From Microbacterium allomyrinae (GTDB lineage: Bacteria > Actinomycetota > Actinomycetes > Actinomycetales > Microbacteriaceae): a stretch of 64,000 nucleotides of DNA. Location: the NCBI RefSeq assembly GCF_020682705.1, contig NZ_JAGTTN010000001.1, forward strand, positions 620,001 through 684,000. Direction: 5' to 3'. Position numbers and translations under genes: made by a program. The notes under the pieces were generated by a model. That model was not told the DNA's origin and searched no databases. It was given only the letters and a program-made list of their open reading frames with translations. Below, in pieces: positions 8,905-17,992 of the stretch. The first letter of the stretch is position 1, and each line of letters opens with the position of its first letter.

Positions 8905-10437
8905 TCAGACCGCGTCGAGCTCGGCGGCCGCGGTGATCCGCGTGGCCATGCCGGCGAAGATGAAGCCGTGGAAAGGCAGCACGGCGAGCCAGTACAGCCG
9001 TCCCGCGAGGCCCTTCGGGAAGTACACCGCCCGCTGGTCGTAGCGCGAGCCATCGCCGTCCGGCGAGGCGCGCAGTTCGAGCCAGGCCAGCCCCGGCACC
9101 TTCATCTCGGCGCGCAGGCGCAGCATCCGTCCCGGCTCGATCGCCTCCACTCGCCAGAAATCGAGCGCATCGCCGACAGCCAGCCGCGCCCGCGACCGGC
9201 GGCCGCGGGCCAGGCCGATGCCGCCGACGGCCCGGTCCATCCAGCCGCGCACCGCCCACAGCAGCGGCGACGAATACCAGCCGTTCTCACCGCCGATCCC
9301 CTGGATCACACGCCACAGCGCTTCCGGCGACGCTGAGGTGTGAGCCGTTCTCGAGTCGGTGAACGCGGTGCGCCCGGCCCAGTCGGGGTCGCTCGGCAGC
9401 GGGTCGCTCGGCACGCCGAGCACCTCGGCATCCTGCCAGCTCGTCTCGACCTCGTCGGCCTCGACCCGCCCGAGCGCCAGCCGTACCGCGCGCCGATAGG
9501 GGGTGAGCCCGTCGACGGGAAGCGGGATGAGCTCGTCCACCGCGCGATCCTTCACCACGCATTCGTTCTGCAGCGACTCGACGAGCGGACGCGCGATGGA
9601 CGCCGGTATCGGCGTCACCAGGCTCACCCACAGCGATGCCAGCCGCGGCGTCAGCACGGGCAGCGCGGCGATCGGGCGCTGGCGCAGCCCCGCCTCCACC
9701 GCGTACCCGTTCATCATCTGGCCGTACCGCAGCACGTCAGGCCCCCCGATGTCGACCGCGCGGTTGACGTCACCGTCCACCCGCGCCGCGCCCAGCAGGT
9801 AGTGCAGCACGTCGCGCACCGCGATCGGCTGGATGCGGTTGCGCACCCACCGCGGTGCCGGCATGTACGGCAGCACCTCGGTGAGGTGGCGCACCATCTC
9901 GAAGGACGCCGAGCCCGAGCCGATGACGACCCCGGCCTGCAGCACGAGGGTCGGCGCTCCGCTGTCCAGGAGCACCTGCCCGACCTCGACGCGCGAGCGC
10001 AGGTGCGGCGACAAGGTCGCACGCTCGGGGTGGAGTCCGCCGAGATAGACGAGGCGCCCGACGGATGCTGCCGCCGCGGCGTGAGCGACCGCTGTCGCCG
10101 CCTGCCGGTCGGTCTTCTCGAACGAACTGCCCGCAGACATGGAGTGCACGAGGTAGTAGAGGACGTCGACATCCGCCGCGGCGCGCGCGACGGCCTCGGC
10201 ATCCCGCGCATCCCCCGCCTCGACCTCCACACCGCCGCCCCACGTGAACGCGGAGAGCCGGGCGGGATCGCGGACGAGCACCCGCACGACGTAGCCCGCA
10301 TTGAGCAGTCGCGGCACGAGCCGGCCGCCGATGTACCCCGTCGCGCCCAGCACGAGTGCTCGCGGCGGCGATCCGTCGGCACGCGGCCGCGCGGCGAAGG
10401 CGGGCTCGGATCCCGTGGGGGCGGAGACGTCGTCCAT
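8905..10437 (-). CDS. NAD(P)-binding SDR-type protein with DUF2867 domain
   Basis: A 510-residue two-domain protein. Residues about 28-300 form an atypical SDR/NmrA-like Rossmann fold with the nucleotide-binding motif GATGYIGGRLV. The C-terminal part, from about residue 350, matches the DUF2867 domain, a SRPBCC-like fold, with the characteristic WRVEAIEPGRMLRLRAEMKVPG stretch near its end. Homologues are annotated as NAD-dependent epimerases/dehydratases of unknown substrate. The ATG is preceded by TAGCCT and a six-base gap (10444-10449), consistent with a leaderless mRNA. It is convergent with cydC and upstream of no obvious operon partner. The enzymatic role is unknown. Confidence 0.8.
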   Translation of the reverse strand: MDDVSAPTGSEPAFAARPRADGSPPRALVLGATGYIGGRLVPRLLNAGYVVRVLVRDPARLSAFTWGGGVEVEAGDARDAEAVARAAADVDVLYYLVHSMSAGSSFEKTDRQAATAVAHAAAAASVGRLVYLGGLHPERATLSPHLRSRVEVGQVLLDSGAPTLVLQAGVVIGSGSASFEMVRHLTEVLPYMPAPRWVRNRIQPIAVRDVLHYLLGAARVDGDVNRAVDIGGPDVLRYGQMMNGYAVEAGLRQRPIAALPVLTPRLASLWVSLVTPIPASIARPLVESLQNECVVKDRAVDELIPLPVDGLTPYRRAVRLALGRVEADEVETSWQDAEVLGVPSDPLPSDPDWAGRTAFTDSRTAHTSASPEALWRVIQGIGGENGWYSSPLLWAVRGWMDRAVGGIGLARGRRSRARLAVGDALDFWRVEAIEPGRMLRLRAEMKVPGLAWLELRASPDGDGSRYDQRAVYFPKGLAGRLYWLAVLPFHGFIFAGMATRITAAAELDAV

Positions 10438-10485
10438 GCTCGCAGGCTATGCGCCCGCCGGTCCACCGGGCAGGGGGTTGACGCC

Positions 10486-11094
10486 TCAGAGGCGCTTGCC
10501 GAAAGCCCGGGTCCCCTCGGGCGAGGGGAGAGCGGTGAAGCCGACGCGGGGGTAGAACGCGATCGCGCCGGTGTTGTCGGCAGATGCCACGAGATGAAGG
10601 CCGCGTACGCCGCGTACGCGCAGCGCCTCTTCGAGCGTCTCGATGAGAGCCCGGCCGAGGCCCTGCCCCTGCGTCTCGGGGAGCAGGTCGATGTGCAGGT
10701 GCGCGGGGAAGTCCTCGCCGAACGGCTGCGCACCGCCCTGCCGCGCGTAGGCGTAGCGGAGCGTGCCGTCCTGGCGGGACGGCGCGCTCGCCGGTTCCGG
10801 CGCGGGTTCCGGCCAGCGGCCGGAGAACTGCGGCCACCATTCGGTCGCGAACCACTCTTCGAACGCCGCCGTGTCGGGCGCACCCACCACATAGCCCACG
10901 ACGCGTGCGTCATCGCTCTCGACGACGAAGGCGAACTCGGGGTGGCGGGCCGCGTACGGAAGCACGAAGATCTCGGCCCACAGGTCATCGTCGTCGAGGA
11001 TGCCGGTCGCATCGGCTCCGGCATCCGCCGTCCTCAGGCAGATGTCGGCCAGCGCCGGCTCGTCACCGGGGCGAAATGCTCTGATGCGGACCAT
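10486..11094 (-). CDS. GNAT family N-acetyltransferase
   Basis: This 202-residue protein has the GNAT fold: an N-terminal MVRIRAFRPGDEPALADI strand/helix and the acetyl-CoA pyrophosphate loop ETQGQGLGRALIE near residues 147-160, followed by the usual LHLVASADNTGAIAFYPRVGF motif B. Its acceptor substrate cannot be told from sequence. TAGACT lies six bases before the ATG (11101-11106), suggesting a leaderless transcript starting at the gene. It lies directly downstream of modC on the same strand, with only nine bases between, but has its own promoter-like element. The placement near mod genes is probably incidental. Confidence 0.85.
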   Translation of the reverse strand: MVRIRAFRPGDEPALADICLRTADAGADATGILDDDDLWAEIFVLPYAARHPEFAFVVESDDARVVGYVVGAPDTAAFEEWFATEWWPQFSGRWPEPAPEPASAPSRQDGTLRYAYARQGGAQPFGEDFPAHLHIDLLPETQGQGLGRALIETLEEALRVRGVRGLHLVASADNTGAIAFYPRVGFTALPSPEGTRAFGKRL

Positions 11095-11103
11095 CGGCAG
11101 AGT

Positions 11104-12288
11104 CTACTGAGGGGGCGCCGGGTCGAGGGGGATCAGTCGCACGGCCGCGGAATCGACGCGCAGGCGCACCGCCATACCGGGGGCGATGCCGAGGTCGGCG
11201 ACCCGGCCCGCGGAGAGGTCGACGGCGACTTCGGGGTCGGCGGTGCGGATCCGCACCCCCGCGGGCGTCGGCTCGAGGCGCGTGACGCGAGCCAGCCACT
11301 CGCCACGGCGGACGCCTCCTTCGACGTGCGGGGCACCGGTGCGCGCATCGATGCCTATCCGGTCGACCGCCACGGCGCCGGGGGCGAAGACGGCGGCCGC
11401 CTCGCCGCCGTCCGCGAACGTCTCGGCCCCCTGCCCACCGGATACCGCGCGCGCCACGTCGAGCGTGAATCGCCCCTGCTGCCACCGGCCCGCACTCACC
11501 GAGCCGACGACACGATTCAGGCCCGCCACCGCCGCGGTGAAGCGCGTCGCCGGCTCGGCGAGCACGTCGCGGACCGCTCCGGTCTGGGTGACCAGGCCGT
11601 CTTCGAGTACGACCAGTCTGCTCGCCAGCGACACCGCATCGACGGCGTCGTGCGTCGCGACGATCGCCGTGGTGCCGGTGGCGAGGAGCTGATCGTGCAG
11701 GAGCGCACGGATATCGCCCGCGGTCTCGGTGTCGAGCGAGGTGAGGGGTTCGTCGAGCAGGACCGCCGCGGGCGAGGTGGCGAGCGCGCGGGCAAGCGCG
11801 ACGCGCTGCTGCTGCCCTCCCGACAGCTCCGCGGGGCGGCGATCGTCCAGCCCTGCGAGCCCGACCCGTGCGAGCCAGTCATGAGCCGCGATCGCTGCGC
11901 TCGGCGCGTCCGCACCGTGCACGCGCAGGCCGAACACGATGTTCGCGTGCGCCGTGAGGTGAGGAAAGAGACGCGGCTCCTGACCGAGCAGCACGATGCC
12001 GCGACGCGACGGTGCCGTCCGCACGCGAGGCCGCGGCGCGGCCTCCAGCGTCCTGGCGCCCGAGCGCACGTAACCCTCGTCGAGGGGGACGAGGCCGGCC
12101 AGCACCTCGAGCAGCGTGGACTTGCCCGCGCCGCTCGGACCCATCACCGCGACGACCTCGCCCGGTTCGACGGAGAGCGACGCGTCCAGCCGGAAGCCCG
12201 GGCGCTGCACCACGACGCGGGCGTCGAGCGCGGTCACCGCACCGGCGTCGCCCGCTGCACCGCCGATGCCGCGGTCGCGCCGGCTCAT
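11104..12288 (-). CDS. modC: Molybdate ABC transporter ATP-binding protein ModC
   Basis: ModC energises molybdate uptake by ModAB. The ATPase domain has GPSGAGKST (Walker A), LSGGQQQR (signature) and AVLLDEPLTSLD (Walker B). A C-terminal TOBE-like region (about residues 300-390) is typical of ModC and binds oxyanion. Length is 394 residues. The frame is open further upstream inside modB, but ATG 12288 overlaps the modB stop (12285-12287) as ATGA and gives a normal N-terminus. It is the last gene of the regulator-modA-modB-modC unit. Confidence 0.92.
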   Translation of the reverse strand: MSRRDRGIGGAAGDAGAVTALDARVVVQRPGFRLDASLSVEPGEVVAVMGPSGAGKSTLLEVLAGLVPLDEGYVRSGARTLEAAPRPRVRTAPSRRGIVLLGQEPRLFPHLTAHANIVFGLRVHGADAPSAAIAAHDWLARVGLAGLDDRRPAELSGGQQQRVALARALATSPAAVLLDEPLTSLDTETAGDIRALLHDQLLATGTTAIVATHDAVDAVSLASRLVVLEDGLVTQTGAVRDVLAEPATRFTAAVAGLNRVVGSVSAGRWQQGRFTLDVARAVSGGQGAETFADGGEAAAVFAPGAVAVDRIGIDARTGAPHVEGGVRRGEWLARVTRLEPTPAGVRIRTADPEVAVDLSAGRVADLGIAPGMAVRLRVDSAAVRLIPLDPAPPQ

Positions 12289-13097
12289 CGCTGCGCCTCC
12301 GCCCGCCAGGCGCGCACGAGCAGCAGCACGCCGACCGCGGTCACCAGCAGCAGCAGCGACAGCGCGACCGCCGTGCCCTGCGAGACGCCCGCGCCGTTGA
12401 ACGCGGTGTAGATCGCGAGGGGCATGGTCTGCGTCACTCCCGGAGCGTTCCCGGCGAACAGCGCAGTCGCTCCGAACTCTCCGATGGCGCGTGCGAAGCA
12501 CAGCACGATGCCCGCGACGAGGCCCGGCGCCGCCAGGGGCATCGTCACGCGCGCGAGGATCCTCCAGCGACCGGCACCCAGGCCCGCCGCGGCCTGCTCG
12601 AACCCGACGCCGGTGGCGCGCAGCGACCCCTCGAGGGCGAGCACGAGGAACGGCAGGGCGACGAACGTCTGCGCGAGCACGACGGCACCTGTGGTGAACG
12701 GCACACGGATGCCCCATTCCGCGAGGATCCCGCCGAACCAGCTCGTGCGCCCGAAGAGGAACAGGAGCGCGACGCCGCCGACCATCGGCGGCAGGACGAG
12801 CGGCACCGTGACGACCGCGCGCAGCACCGCGGCCGTGCGCACACGACTGCGAGCGATGAGGAGGGCGAGCGGCACGCCGAGCACCACGCAGATGCCGGTC
12901 GCGATGAGTCCGGTGAGGAGCGAGAGCCCGAGGGCCGACAGCGCTTCGGGCGAGGTCACATCCGTCCACAGCGTGGACCACTCGACACGGAGGACGAGCG
13001 CGCCGAGCGGGAGGATCAGAAGCGCGAGCCCGAGCACGGCGGGAATCGCGAGCACCCTCGGGACGAACCCCGCCTGTCGCTTCCTCACGCCCGCCAT
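12285..13097 (-). CDS. modB: Molybdate ABC transporter permease ModB
   Basis: ModB is the integral membrane subunit of the molybdate importer. Hydrophobic helices span the 270 residues, and the EAA-type cytoplasmic loop (VGFEQAAAGLGAGRWRILARVTMPLAAPGL) that docks with ModC is clear near residue 180-210. The start MAGVRKRQAGFVPRVLAIPAVLGLALL places a positively charged tail before helix 1. modA ends 55 bases upstream and modC overlaps the stop. Product acts in the cytoplasmic membrane. Confidence 0.92.
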   Translation of the reverse strand: MAGVRKRQAGFVPRVLAIPAVLGLALLILPLGALVLRVEWSTLWTDVTSPEALSALGLSLLTGLIATGICVVLGVPLALLIARSRVRTAAVLRAVVTVPLVLPPMVGGVALLFLFGRTSWFGGILAEWGIRVPFTTGAVVLAQTFVALPFLVLALEGSLRATGVGFEQAAAGLGAGRWRILARVTMPLAAPGLVAGIVLCFARAIGEFGATALFAGNAPGVTQTMPLAIYTAFNGAGVSQGTAVALSLLLLVTAVGVLLLVRAWRAEAQR

Positions 13098-13152
13098 CTC
13101 ACCACATCCGACGGCGGATCATGCGGGCCACGCCATCATCGCGGCAGGACGA

Positions 13153-13971
13153 TCACGCAGCGCCGAATCCGAGACCCTCGAGAACGGCCTGACCCTCGGC
13201 CGAGAGCACGAAGGCGACGAACGCCGCCGCGGCATCCGGATTCGAGGCATCGGTCAGCACCGTGACGGGGTAGTGGTTGACGACGTTCTCGGAACCTGCT
13301 GCCGCAACCGCCTGCACATCGTCGTTGCCGATCACGTCGGTCGCGTAGACGAGTCCCGCATCGGCCTCGCCCGCGGCGACCTTGGTCAATACCGCCGTCA
13401 CGTTCTGCTCCAGACTCGCCGCAGCCACGGTCACGCCGTTGTCGGCGAGGAGCGTGGCCGCTGCTGCGCCGCACGGCACCTCGGGCGCACACAGCACGAC
13501 CGTCAGCGCAGGATCCGCGAGGTCTTCGATCGTCTTGACACCGCCGGGGTTGCCGGCAGGCACCGCGATCACGAGCGTATTGCTCGCGAACAGCTCCGGC
13601 GCGACGGCAAGGCCTTCGTCGGCGACCTTCTGCATGTTCTTCTCGTCCGCCGAGGCGAAGACGTCGGCCGGCGCGCCCTCGATCAGCTGCGTCGCCAGAG
13701 TGCTCGAGCCGTCGTACGAGATCGGCAGGACGTCGACATCCGGATGCTGCTGCTCGAACTGCGCCGCGAGCTCGTCGAACGCCGCACCCAGCGACGCGGC
13801 GGCGAAGATCGTGAGGTCGCCGGCGAGTTCGTCGACCGCCGCCGTCTCGGTCGACGCCGTCGGCGCGGTGGACGCTGCGGGAGAATCCGCCGAGGTGCAC
13901 CCGGTCACGGCGAGCAGCACGGCCGCGGCCAGCGAGAGAACGAGCGCGGAGCGGGAGGAGGGACGCGGCAT
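13153..13971 (-). CDS. modA: Molybdate-binding lipoprotein ModA
   Basis: ModA captures molybdate outside the membrane and delivers it to ModBC. The 272-residue precursor has a lipoprotein signal (AAAVLLAVTGCTSADS) with the lipid-attachment Cys near residue 25. Mature-protein motifs include LTIFAAASLGAAFDELA, SYDGSSTLATQLIEGAPADVFASAD and the family-typical LVYATDVI...PVTVLTDASNPDAAAAFVAFV. The ATG lies one base after the stop of the TOBE regulator gene (13973), so both share one transcript, and modB follows. Confidence 0.93.
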   Translation of the reverse strand: MPRPSSRSALVLSLAAAVLLAVTGCTSADSPAASTAPTASTETAAVDELAGDLTIFAAASLGAAFDELAAQFEQQHPDVDVLPISYDGSSTLATQLIEGAPADVFASADEKNMQKVADEGLAVAPELFASNTLVIAVPAGNPGGVKTIEDLADPALTVVLCAPEVPCGAAAATLLADNGVTVAAASLEQNVTAVLTKVAAGEADAGLVYATDVIGNDDVQAVAAAGSENVVNHYPVTVLTDASNPDAAAAFVAFVLSAEGQAVLEGLGFGAA

Positions 13972-13972
13972 T

Positions 13973-14365
13973 TCAGCCTTTCGGGGTTTCGACGATGACG
14001 TTCGTCGCCTTCACGACGGCGACGGCGAGGGATCCGGGCTCGAGCGCGAGATCGCGCACGGCCTCGGCGGACAGCAGCGACACGACGCGGTGCGGCCCGG
14101 ACTGGATGTCGACCTGAGCCATCACGCCGTCGATCTGCACACGAGTCACCAGCCCGACGAACCGGTTGCGGGCGCTGGAGAGCACATCGCTGGGATCGGA
14201 CGCCGCGTGCGCGAGCTCGACGGCGTGCGCGGCGAGCGCGTCACCGGGGACCTCGGCCGGTGCGGCACCGGTCGTAGGAAGCACTCCGGCATCGATCCAT
14301 CGGCGCACGGTGTCGTCGCTCACACCCAGCAGCCGTGCCGCATCGGCGATCTTGTAGCTCGGCAT
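13973..14365 (-). CDS. Molybdate-responsive HTH-TOBE regulator
   Basis: A 130-residue protein with an N-terminal MerR/excisionase-type helix-turn-helix (MPSYKIADAARLLGVSDDTVRRWIDAGVLP) and a C-terminal mono-Mop/TOBE domain (about residues 60-130: SARNRFVGLVTRVQIDGVMAQVDIQ...). TOBE domains bind molybdate, so this is inferred to sense molybdate and control uptake. It is the first gene of a transcript continuing into modABC. TAGGTT six bases before the ATG (14372-14377) suggests a leaderless mRNA. The perfect inverted repeat at 14378-14395, directly upstream of that -10, is the best candidate for its own operator. Confidence 0.85.
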   Translation of the reverse strand: MPSYKIADAARLLGVSDDTVRRWIDAGVLPTTGAAPAEVPGDALAAHAVELAHAASDPSDVLSSARNRFVGLVTRVQIDGVMAQVDIQSGPHRVVSLLSAEAVRDLALEPGSLAVAVVKATNVIVETPKG

Positions 14366-14377
14366 GACATGAACCTA

Positions 14378-14395
14378 CACCCGCAGGTGCGGGTG
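14378..14395 (-). promoter_or_regulatory. Perfect palindrome at the mod operon promoter
   Basis: CACCCGC-AGGT-GCGGGTG is an exact 7-bp inverted repeat. On the minus strand it begins right where the -10-like TAGGTT (14372-14377) ends and fills the space up to the -35 region, for which no good hexamer is visible. MerR-family activators bind in exactly this spacer. It probably controls the regulator-modABC transcript. Confidence 0.55.
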
Positions 14396-14488
14396 ATTCG
14401 CGTCATTGCAACCGTATATGCGGGCATCTATGCGGCGGGTGGTCCCGAAGTACACGGACACGAAGGAGCGTCCCCCTCCTCGCGGTCG

Positions 14489-14494
14489 TAGCCT
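14489..14494 (+). promoter_or_regulatory. -10 element of moeB operon, leaderless type
   Basis: TAGCCT is followed by exactly six bases and the moeB ATG at 14501, with no Shine-Dalgarno sequence in the gap. This implies that transcription begins at or beside the start codon. The -35 is unclear. The upstream region also has two TATGCGG copies 12 bp apart (14417-14423, 14429-14435). Confidence 0.5.
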
Positions 14495-14500
14495 GTCAGC

Positions 14501-15631
14501 ATGGCGTTTCCTCCCCTCGTCGAGCCGGCTCTGGCACTGAGCGAAGCCGAGAGCGCGCGCACGGCGCGACACCGCGTGCTCGCGGGATTCGGCGACATCG
14601 CGCAGCGCCGGCTGCGAGCGGCGCACGTGGCGATCGTGGGCGCGGGAGGCCTCGGGTCGCCCGCCGTGCTCGCCCTCGCCGCGGCCGGAGTCGGCCGGCT
14701 CACCGTCATCGACGACGACGACGTCGAGCTCTCGAACCTGCAGCGGCAGGTGATCCACCGGGTCGGCGACGTCGGCGCCCCCAAAGTCGATTCCGCGGTC
14801 CGCGTCGCAGGCGAGATCTCGCCGGTCACCGTCGTTCATGCCGTGCGCGAGCGCCTCACCGCCGACAGCGCGGCACGTCTGCTCGCCGGGGCGCACGTCG
14901 TGATCGACGGCAGCGACACCTTCGACACGCGTGAGGCCGTGGCATCCGCATGCGAGGCCCTCGGAGTTCCGCTCGTGTGGGGCGTCGTGCAGGAGTTCCA
15001 CGCCCAGGTGACGGTGTTCTGGTCGAGCCCTCCCCCGGGCGTGGATGCGGTGCGCCTGGCCGACCTCTACCCGCCCGAGACGATCGGCGACGTCCCGTCC
15101 TGCGCGCAGGTGGGCGTGCTCGGCTCGCTCTGCCTGCAGGTGGGCGGCATGCTGGCCACTGAGACCGTCAAGCTCCTCACCGGCGTCGGCGACGCGCTGC
15201 TCGGCCGGGTCGTCGTCGTCGACGCACTCCGCGGCCGCTTCGACGAAGTTCCGCTCCGGCCCGCCGCGGCCGTCCGCCCGGCGCGGGCCGCGCCGGTCTC
15301 GAGCGACACCGCCGTGCGCCCCGTCGTGCAGCTCGACGCGGAGGCGACACGTCGGGCCCAGGCCGCCGGTGCGACGATCATCGATGTGCGCGAACCCGCC
15401 GAGACCGCCCGCGGCGTGATCCCGGGCAGCGTCGAGGTGCCCCTCGCCACCCTCCTCGCCGACCTCCGGCTCGCCGGGACAGGACCGGTCGTCGTCGTGT
15501 GCCAGGTCGGCATGCGCGCGCAGCGCGCGGCCCGGGCGCTGCTCGATGCCGGTGTCGAGGCATCCGTTCTCGCGGGAGGAATCGATGCGTGGGATGCCGC
15601 GACTGCGGCACCCGAGAAGGCGACCGCATGA
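14501..15631 (+). CDS. moeB: MoeB/ThiF adenylyltransferase fused to rhodanese
   Basis: This enzyme adenylates and then thiolates the C-terminal Gly-Gly of MoaD. Residues about 1-270 are the E1-like fold: GAGGLGSP nucleotide loop, [16 protein letters not shown] and the GAPKVDSA motif. Residues about 290-376 are a rhodanese domain with DVREPAE and the active-site loop VVCQVGMRA, whose Cys would carry the persulfide. Such MoeB-rhodanese fusions are known in MoeZ/MoeBR of actinobacteria and supply MoaD (and sometimes ThiS or CysO). The zinc CxxC pairs of E. coli MoeB are not evident. It heads an operon whose next gene overlaps as ATGA. Confidence 0.92.
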   Translation: MAFPPLVEPALALSEAESARTARHRVLAGFGDIAQRRLRAAHVAIVGAGGLGSPAVLALAAAGVGRLTVIDDDDVELSNLQRQVIHRVGDVGAPKVDSAVRVAGEISPVTVVHAVRERLTADSAARLLAGAHVVIDGSDTFDTREAVASACEALGVPLVWGVVQEFHAQVTVFWSSPPPGVDAVRLADLYPPETIGDVPSCAQVGVLGSLCLQVGGMLATETVKLLTGVGDALLGRVVVVDALRGRFDEVPLRPAAAVRPARAAPVSSDTAVRPVVQLDAEATRRAQAAGATIIDVREPAETARGVIPGSVEVPLATLLADLRLAGTGPVVVVCQVGMRAQRAARALLDAGVEASVLAGGIDAWDAATAAPEKATA

Positions 15632-16866
15632 GCGCCGCACCCCTCGTGCTCATCGCCGAGCACCTGGCGACGGTGCTCGCCGCCGTCACCCCCGTCACCA
15701 CCGAGACGAGATCACTGAGCACTGCCCGCGGCAGGATCCTCCGGCAGGACGTGCGCGCCGCCGTCGACATCCCGGTGTTCGACAATTCGGCCATGGACGG
15801 ATTCGCGGTGCGGTTCGAAGATGTGGCCGCGGCATCCGAGCACTCCCCTGTTCTCTTGCGGGTCGTCGCCGATCTGCCGGCGGGCACCGATGTCGACCCG
15901 CCTCTCGCGCCGGGCGAGGCGGCTCGCATCATGACCGGCTCCCCTTCGCCCACGGCCGCCACCGCCGTCGTGCCGTTCGAAGACACGATCGGCGGCCTCG
16001 ACGACTCGCTCGGCGAGATCGCGGTGCTCCGCGCCCCCCGCGCGCCCGGCGCCCACATCCGTCGACAGGGAGAGGACCTCGTGGCGGGCGACGTCATCCT
16101 GACCGCGGGGGTGCGCCTCGGCGCGCTGCAGACCGCGGCCCTCGCCGCGGCGGGCGTCGCCGCGGTCGTCGTCGCGCGCCCGCCCCGGGTGGCGGTGATC
16201 TCGACCGGCTCCGAGCTCGTACCTCCCGGCACGGCGCTGCGCCGCGGACAGATCCCCGAGTCCAACAGCGAACTGCTGGCGGCCCTGGCGGCCGAGGCGG
16301 GTGCCGAGGTGGTGCTGCGTACGAGCGTGCCCGACGAGGGGGACGGACCCCGGCAGGCGATCGCCGAGGCCGAGATGCTCGGTGCCGACGTCGTGATCTT
16401 CTCGGGAGGGGTCAGTGCGGGCGCGTACGAGGTCGTGAAGAACACCCTCGGCGACGTGATGGCCTTCACCAAGGTGCGCATGCAGCCGGGCAAGCCGCAG
16501 GGTTTCGGGCGTACGGCGTCGGGCGTGGTGCTGTTCGGCCTGCCCGGAAACCCGGTGAGCGCCGCCGTGTCGTTCGAGGCGTTCGTGCGTCCCGCGCTGC
16601 TCGCGCTGCAGGGCGCGGCAGACATTCACCGGCCCGTGATCTCTCTCGCCGCCGCCGTGTCATGGCGCACGCCGCCGGGGCGCACTCAGTATCTCCCCGT
16701 CCTGATCGACCGCTCCCTTCCGCGCGCCTGGCGAGCGGTCCCCGCGACAGCGGGCGGCTCGCATCTGGCAGGCGGCCTCGGCCGGGCCGAAGCGTACGCG
16801 GTCATCCCCGCCGAGGTCGACGCGGTCGAGGCGGACGACCTCGTCGATGTCATGCTGATCTCATGA
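15628..16866 (+). CDS. moeA: Molybdopterin molybdenumtransferase MoeA
   Basis: MoeA inserts molybdate into adenylylated molybdopterin to give Moco. Diagnostic pieces include the N-terminal [14 protein letters not shown], the [19 protein letters not shown] segment, STGSELV and ESNSELL of the MogA-like domain, [10 protein letters not shown], and [10 protein letters not shown]-terminal domain IV ends the 412-residue chain. The ATG overlaps the moeB stop (ATGA), and moaC overlaps at the far end, so the operon is tightly coupled. Cytoplasmic. Confidence 0.95.
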   Translation: MSAAPLVLIAEHLATVLAAVTPVTTETRSLSTARGRILRQDVRAAVDIPVFDNSAMDGFAVRFEDVAAASEHSPVLLRVVADLPAGTDVDPPLAPGEAARIMTGSPSPTAATAVVPFEDTIGGLDDSLGEIAVLRAPRAPGAHIRRQGEDLVAGDVILTAGVRLGALQTAALAAAGVAAVVVARPPRVAVISTGSELVPPGTALRRGQIPESNSELLAALAAEAGAEVVLRTSVPDEGDGPRQAIAEAEMLGADVVIFSGGVSAGAYEVVKNTLGDVMAFTKVRMQPGKPQGFGRTASGVVLFGLPGNPVSAAVSFEAFVRPALLALQGAADIHRPVISLAAAVSWRTPPGRTQYLPVLIDRSLPRAWRAVPATAGGSHLAGGLGRAEAYAVIPAEVDAVEADDLVDVMLIS

Positions 16867-17339
16867 GCTTCACCCATCTGGATGCCGCCGGCCACGCCCG
16901 CATGGTCGACGTCACGGACAAGCAGCCCACCGTGCGCTCCGCGACCGCTCGCGGGTTCGTGCGCTGCGCGCCTCATGTCGTCGCGGCATTGCGGGACGGG
17001 TCGGTGCCGAAGGGCGACGTCCTCGCCGTCGCCCGGATCTCGGGCATCCAGGCCGCCAAGCGCACTCCCGAACTGCTCCCGCTCGCCCACGTCATCGGCG
17101 TGCACGGCGCCGCCGTCGACCTCGAGGTCGTCGACGAGGGCGTCGGGATCGAGGCGACCGTGCGCACCGCCGACCGCACGGGTGTCGAGATGGAGGCGCT
17201 CACCGCCGTCGCCGTCGCCGCGCTCGCGATCGTCGACATGGTGAAGGGGCTCGACAAGGGGACTTCCATCGAGAACGTCCGCATCACCCGCAAGACCGGT
17301 GGCAAGAGCGGCGACTGGGCCCGCGCGGGCGAGGAATGA
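16863..17339 (+). CDS. moaC: Cyclic pyranopterin monophosphate synthase MoaC
   Basis: MoaC turns the MoaA product into cyclic pyranopterin monophosphate. The 158-residue length and motifs [35 protein letters not shown] and [19 protein letters not shown], with the catalytic Lys in the MVKGLDKG loop, are standard. The frame is open further upstream within moeA, but ATG 16863 overlaps the moeA stop and matches the family start. It overlaps mobA by ATGA. Its partner enzyme MoaA is encoded at 1594-2694. Confidence 0.95.
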   Translation: MSFTHLDAAGHARMVDVTDKQPTVRSATARGFVRCAPHVVAALRDGSVPKGDVLAVARISGIQAAKRTPELLPLAHVIGVHGAAVDLEVVDEGVGIEATVRTADRTGVEMEALTAVAVAALAIVDMVKGLDKGTSIENVRITRKTGGKSGDWARAGEE

Positions 17340-17992
17340 GCACCGTGGAATTCGGCGCGATCCTGCTGGCGGGCGGGCGCGCCTCGCGGGTGGACGGCGC
17401 GGCCAAGCCGCTGTTCGAGGTCGGCGGGCGATCGCTGATCGCCTCGGCCGTCGCCGCCGTTCGGGACGCCGGAGCCGGGTCGATCGTCGTCGCCGGACCC
17501 GAGCTCGACCCGGCCCTGGACGTCGTCTGGGTGCGCGAAGACCCCCCGTTCGGTGGACCCGCCGCCGGTGCCAGCGCCGCGCTCGCGGCGCTCGCGGCGC
17601 TCGCGGCGCTCGCTCCGACGACGGAGGGCGAGTCGGGGAGCGCCCCCGAGTGGACGTTCCTCCTCGCGTGCGATCTGCCCCCCGTCGCCCGCGCCGTCGC
17701 CGTGCTCGTGGACGCGCTCCCGCTGCTGCCGTCCGACGCCGATGGCGTGTGCCTCGCGGATGCCTCGTCCCGCCCTCAGTGGCTGATAGGCCTCTACCGC
17801 ACCGCTGCGCTGCGGGCCGCGGCATCCGCTCTGCCGGATGACGGCCGCGACGCCGCCGTGCGCGCCCTCGTCGAGGATCTCGCGATCACCGTCCTGAGCG
17901 TCGATGACACCCTCACCCGCGACGTCGACACGTGGGAAGATCTTGCTGACGCACGCGCCGCGGCAGAGCGCCCGACCGAGGAGGCACCGTGA
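17336..17992 (+). CDS. mobA: Molybdenum cofactor guanylyltransferase MobA
   Basis: A MobA-type NTP transferase that attaches a nucleotide to Moco to form the dinucleotide cofactor used by formate dehydrogenase-type enzymes. The N-terminal [22 protein letters not shown] is the nucleotide-binding loop, PFGGPAAG follows, and [10 protein letters not shown] holds the metal-binding Asp. Directly after PFGGPAAG there is an Ala/Leu run encoded by a 9-bp tandem repeat (17581-17607). The 218 residues are normal in length. It overlaps moaC upstream and the DUF6457 gene downstream (GTGA). Base specificity (GMP or CMP) cannot be told. Confidence 0.88.
   Translation: MSTVEFGAILLAGGRASRVDGAAKPLFEVGGRSLIASAVAAVRDAGAGSIVVAGPELDPALDVVWVREDPPFGGPAAGASAALAALAALAALAPTTEGESGSAPEWTFLLACDLPPVARAVAVLVDALPLLPSDADGVCLADASSRPQWLIGLYRTAALRAAASALPDDGRDAAVRALVEDLAITVLSVDDTLTRDVDTWEDLADARAAAERPTEEAP
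17581..17607 (+). repeat. 9-bp tandem repeat inside mobA
   Basis: GCTCGCGGC occurs three times in tandem with a partial fourth copy, encoding repeated Ala-Leu-Ala just after the PFGGPAAG loop. Unit length is a multiple of three, so copy changes would lengthen a helix without shifting the frame. Confidence 0.7.

Noticed and set aside
9340..12411. 1023-codon open frame on the plus strand
   Set aside because: It overlaps the SDR, GNAT, modC and modB genes in antisense and has the low-complexity composition of a shadow frame.
14405..14435. ModE-type site or strong promoter near TTGCAA and two TATGCGG copies
   Set aside because: The match to known ModE sites is poor and spacing to the moeB -10 does not fit; kept only as a note in the moeB promoter entry.
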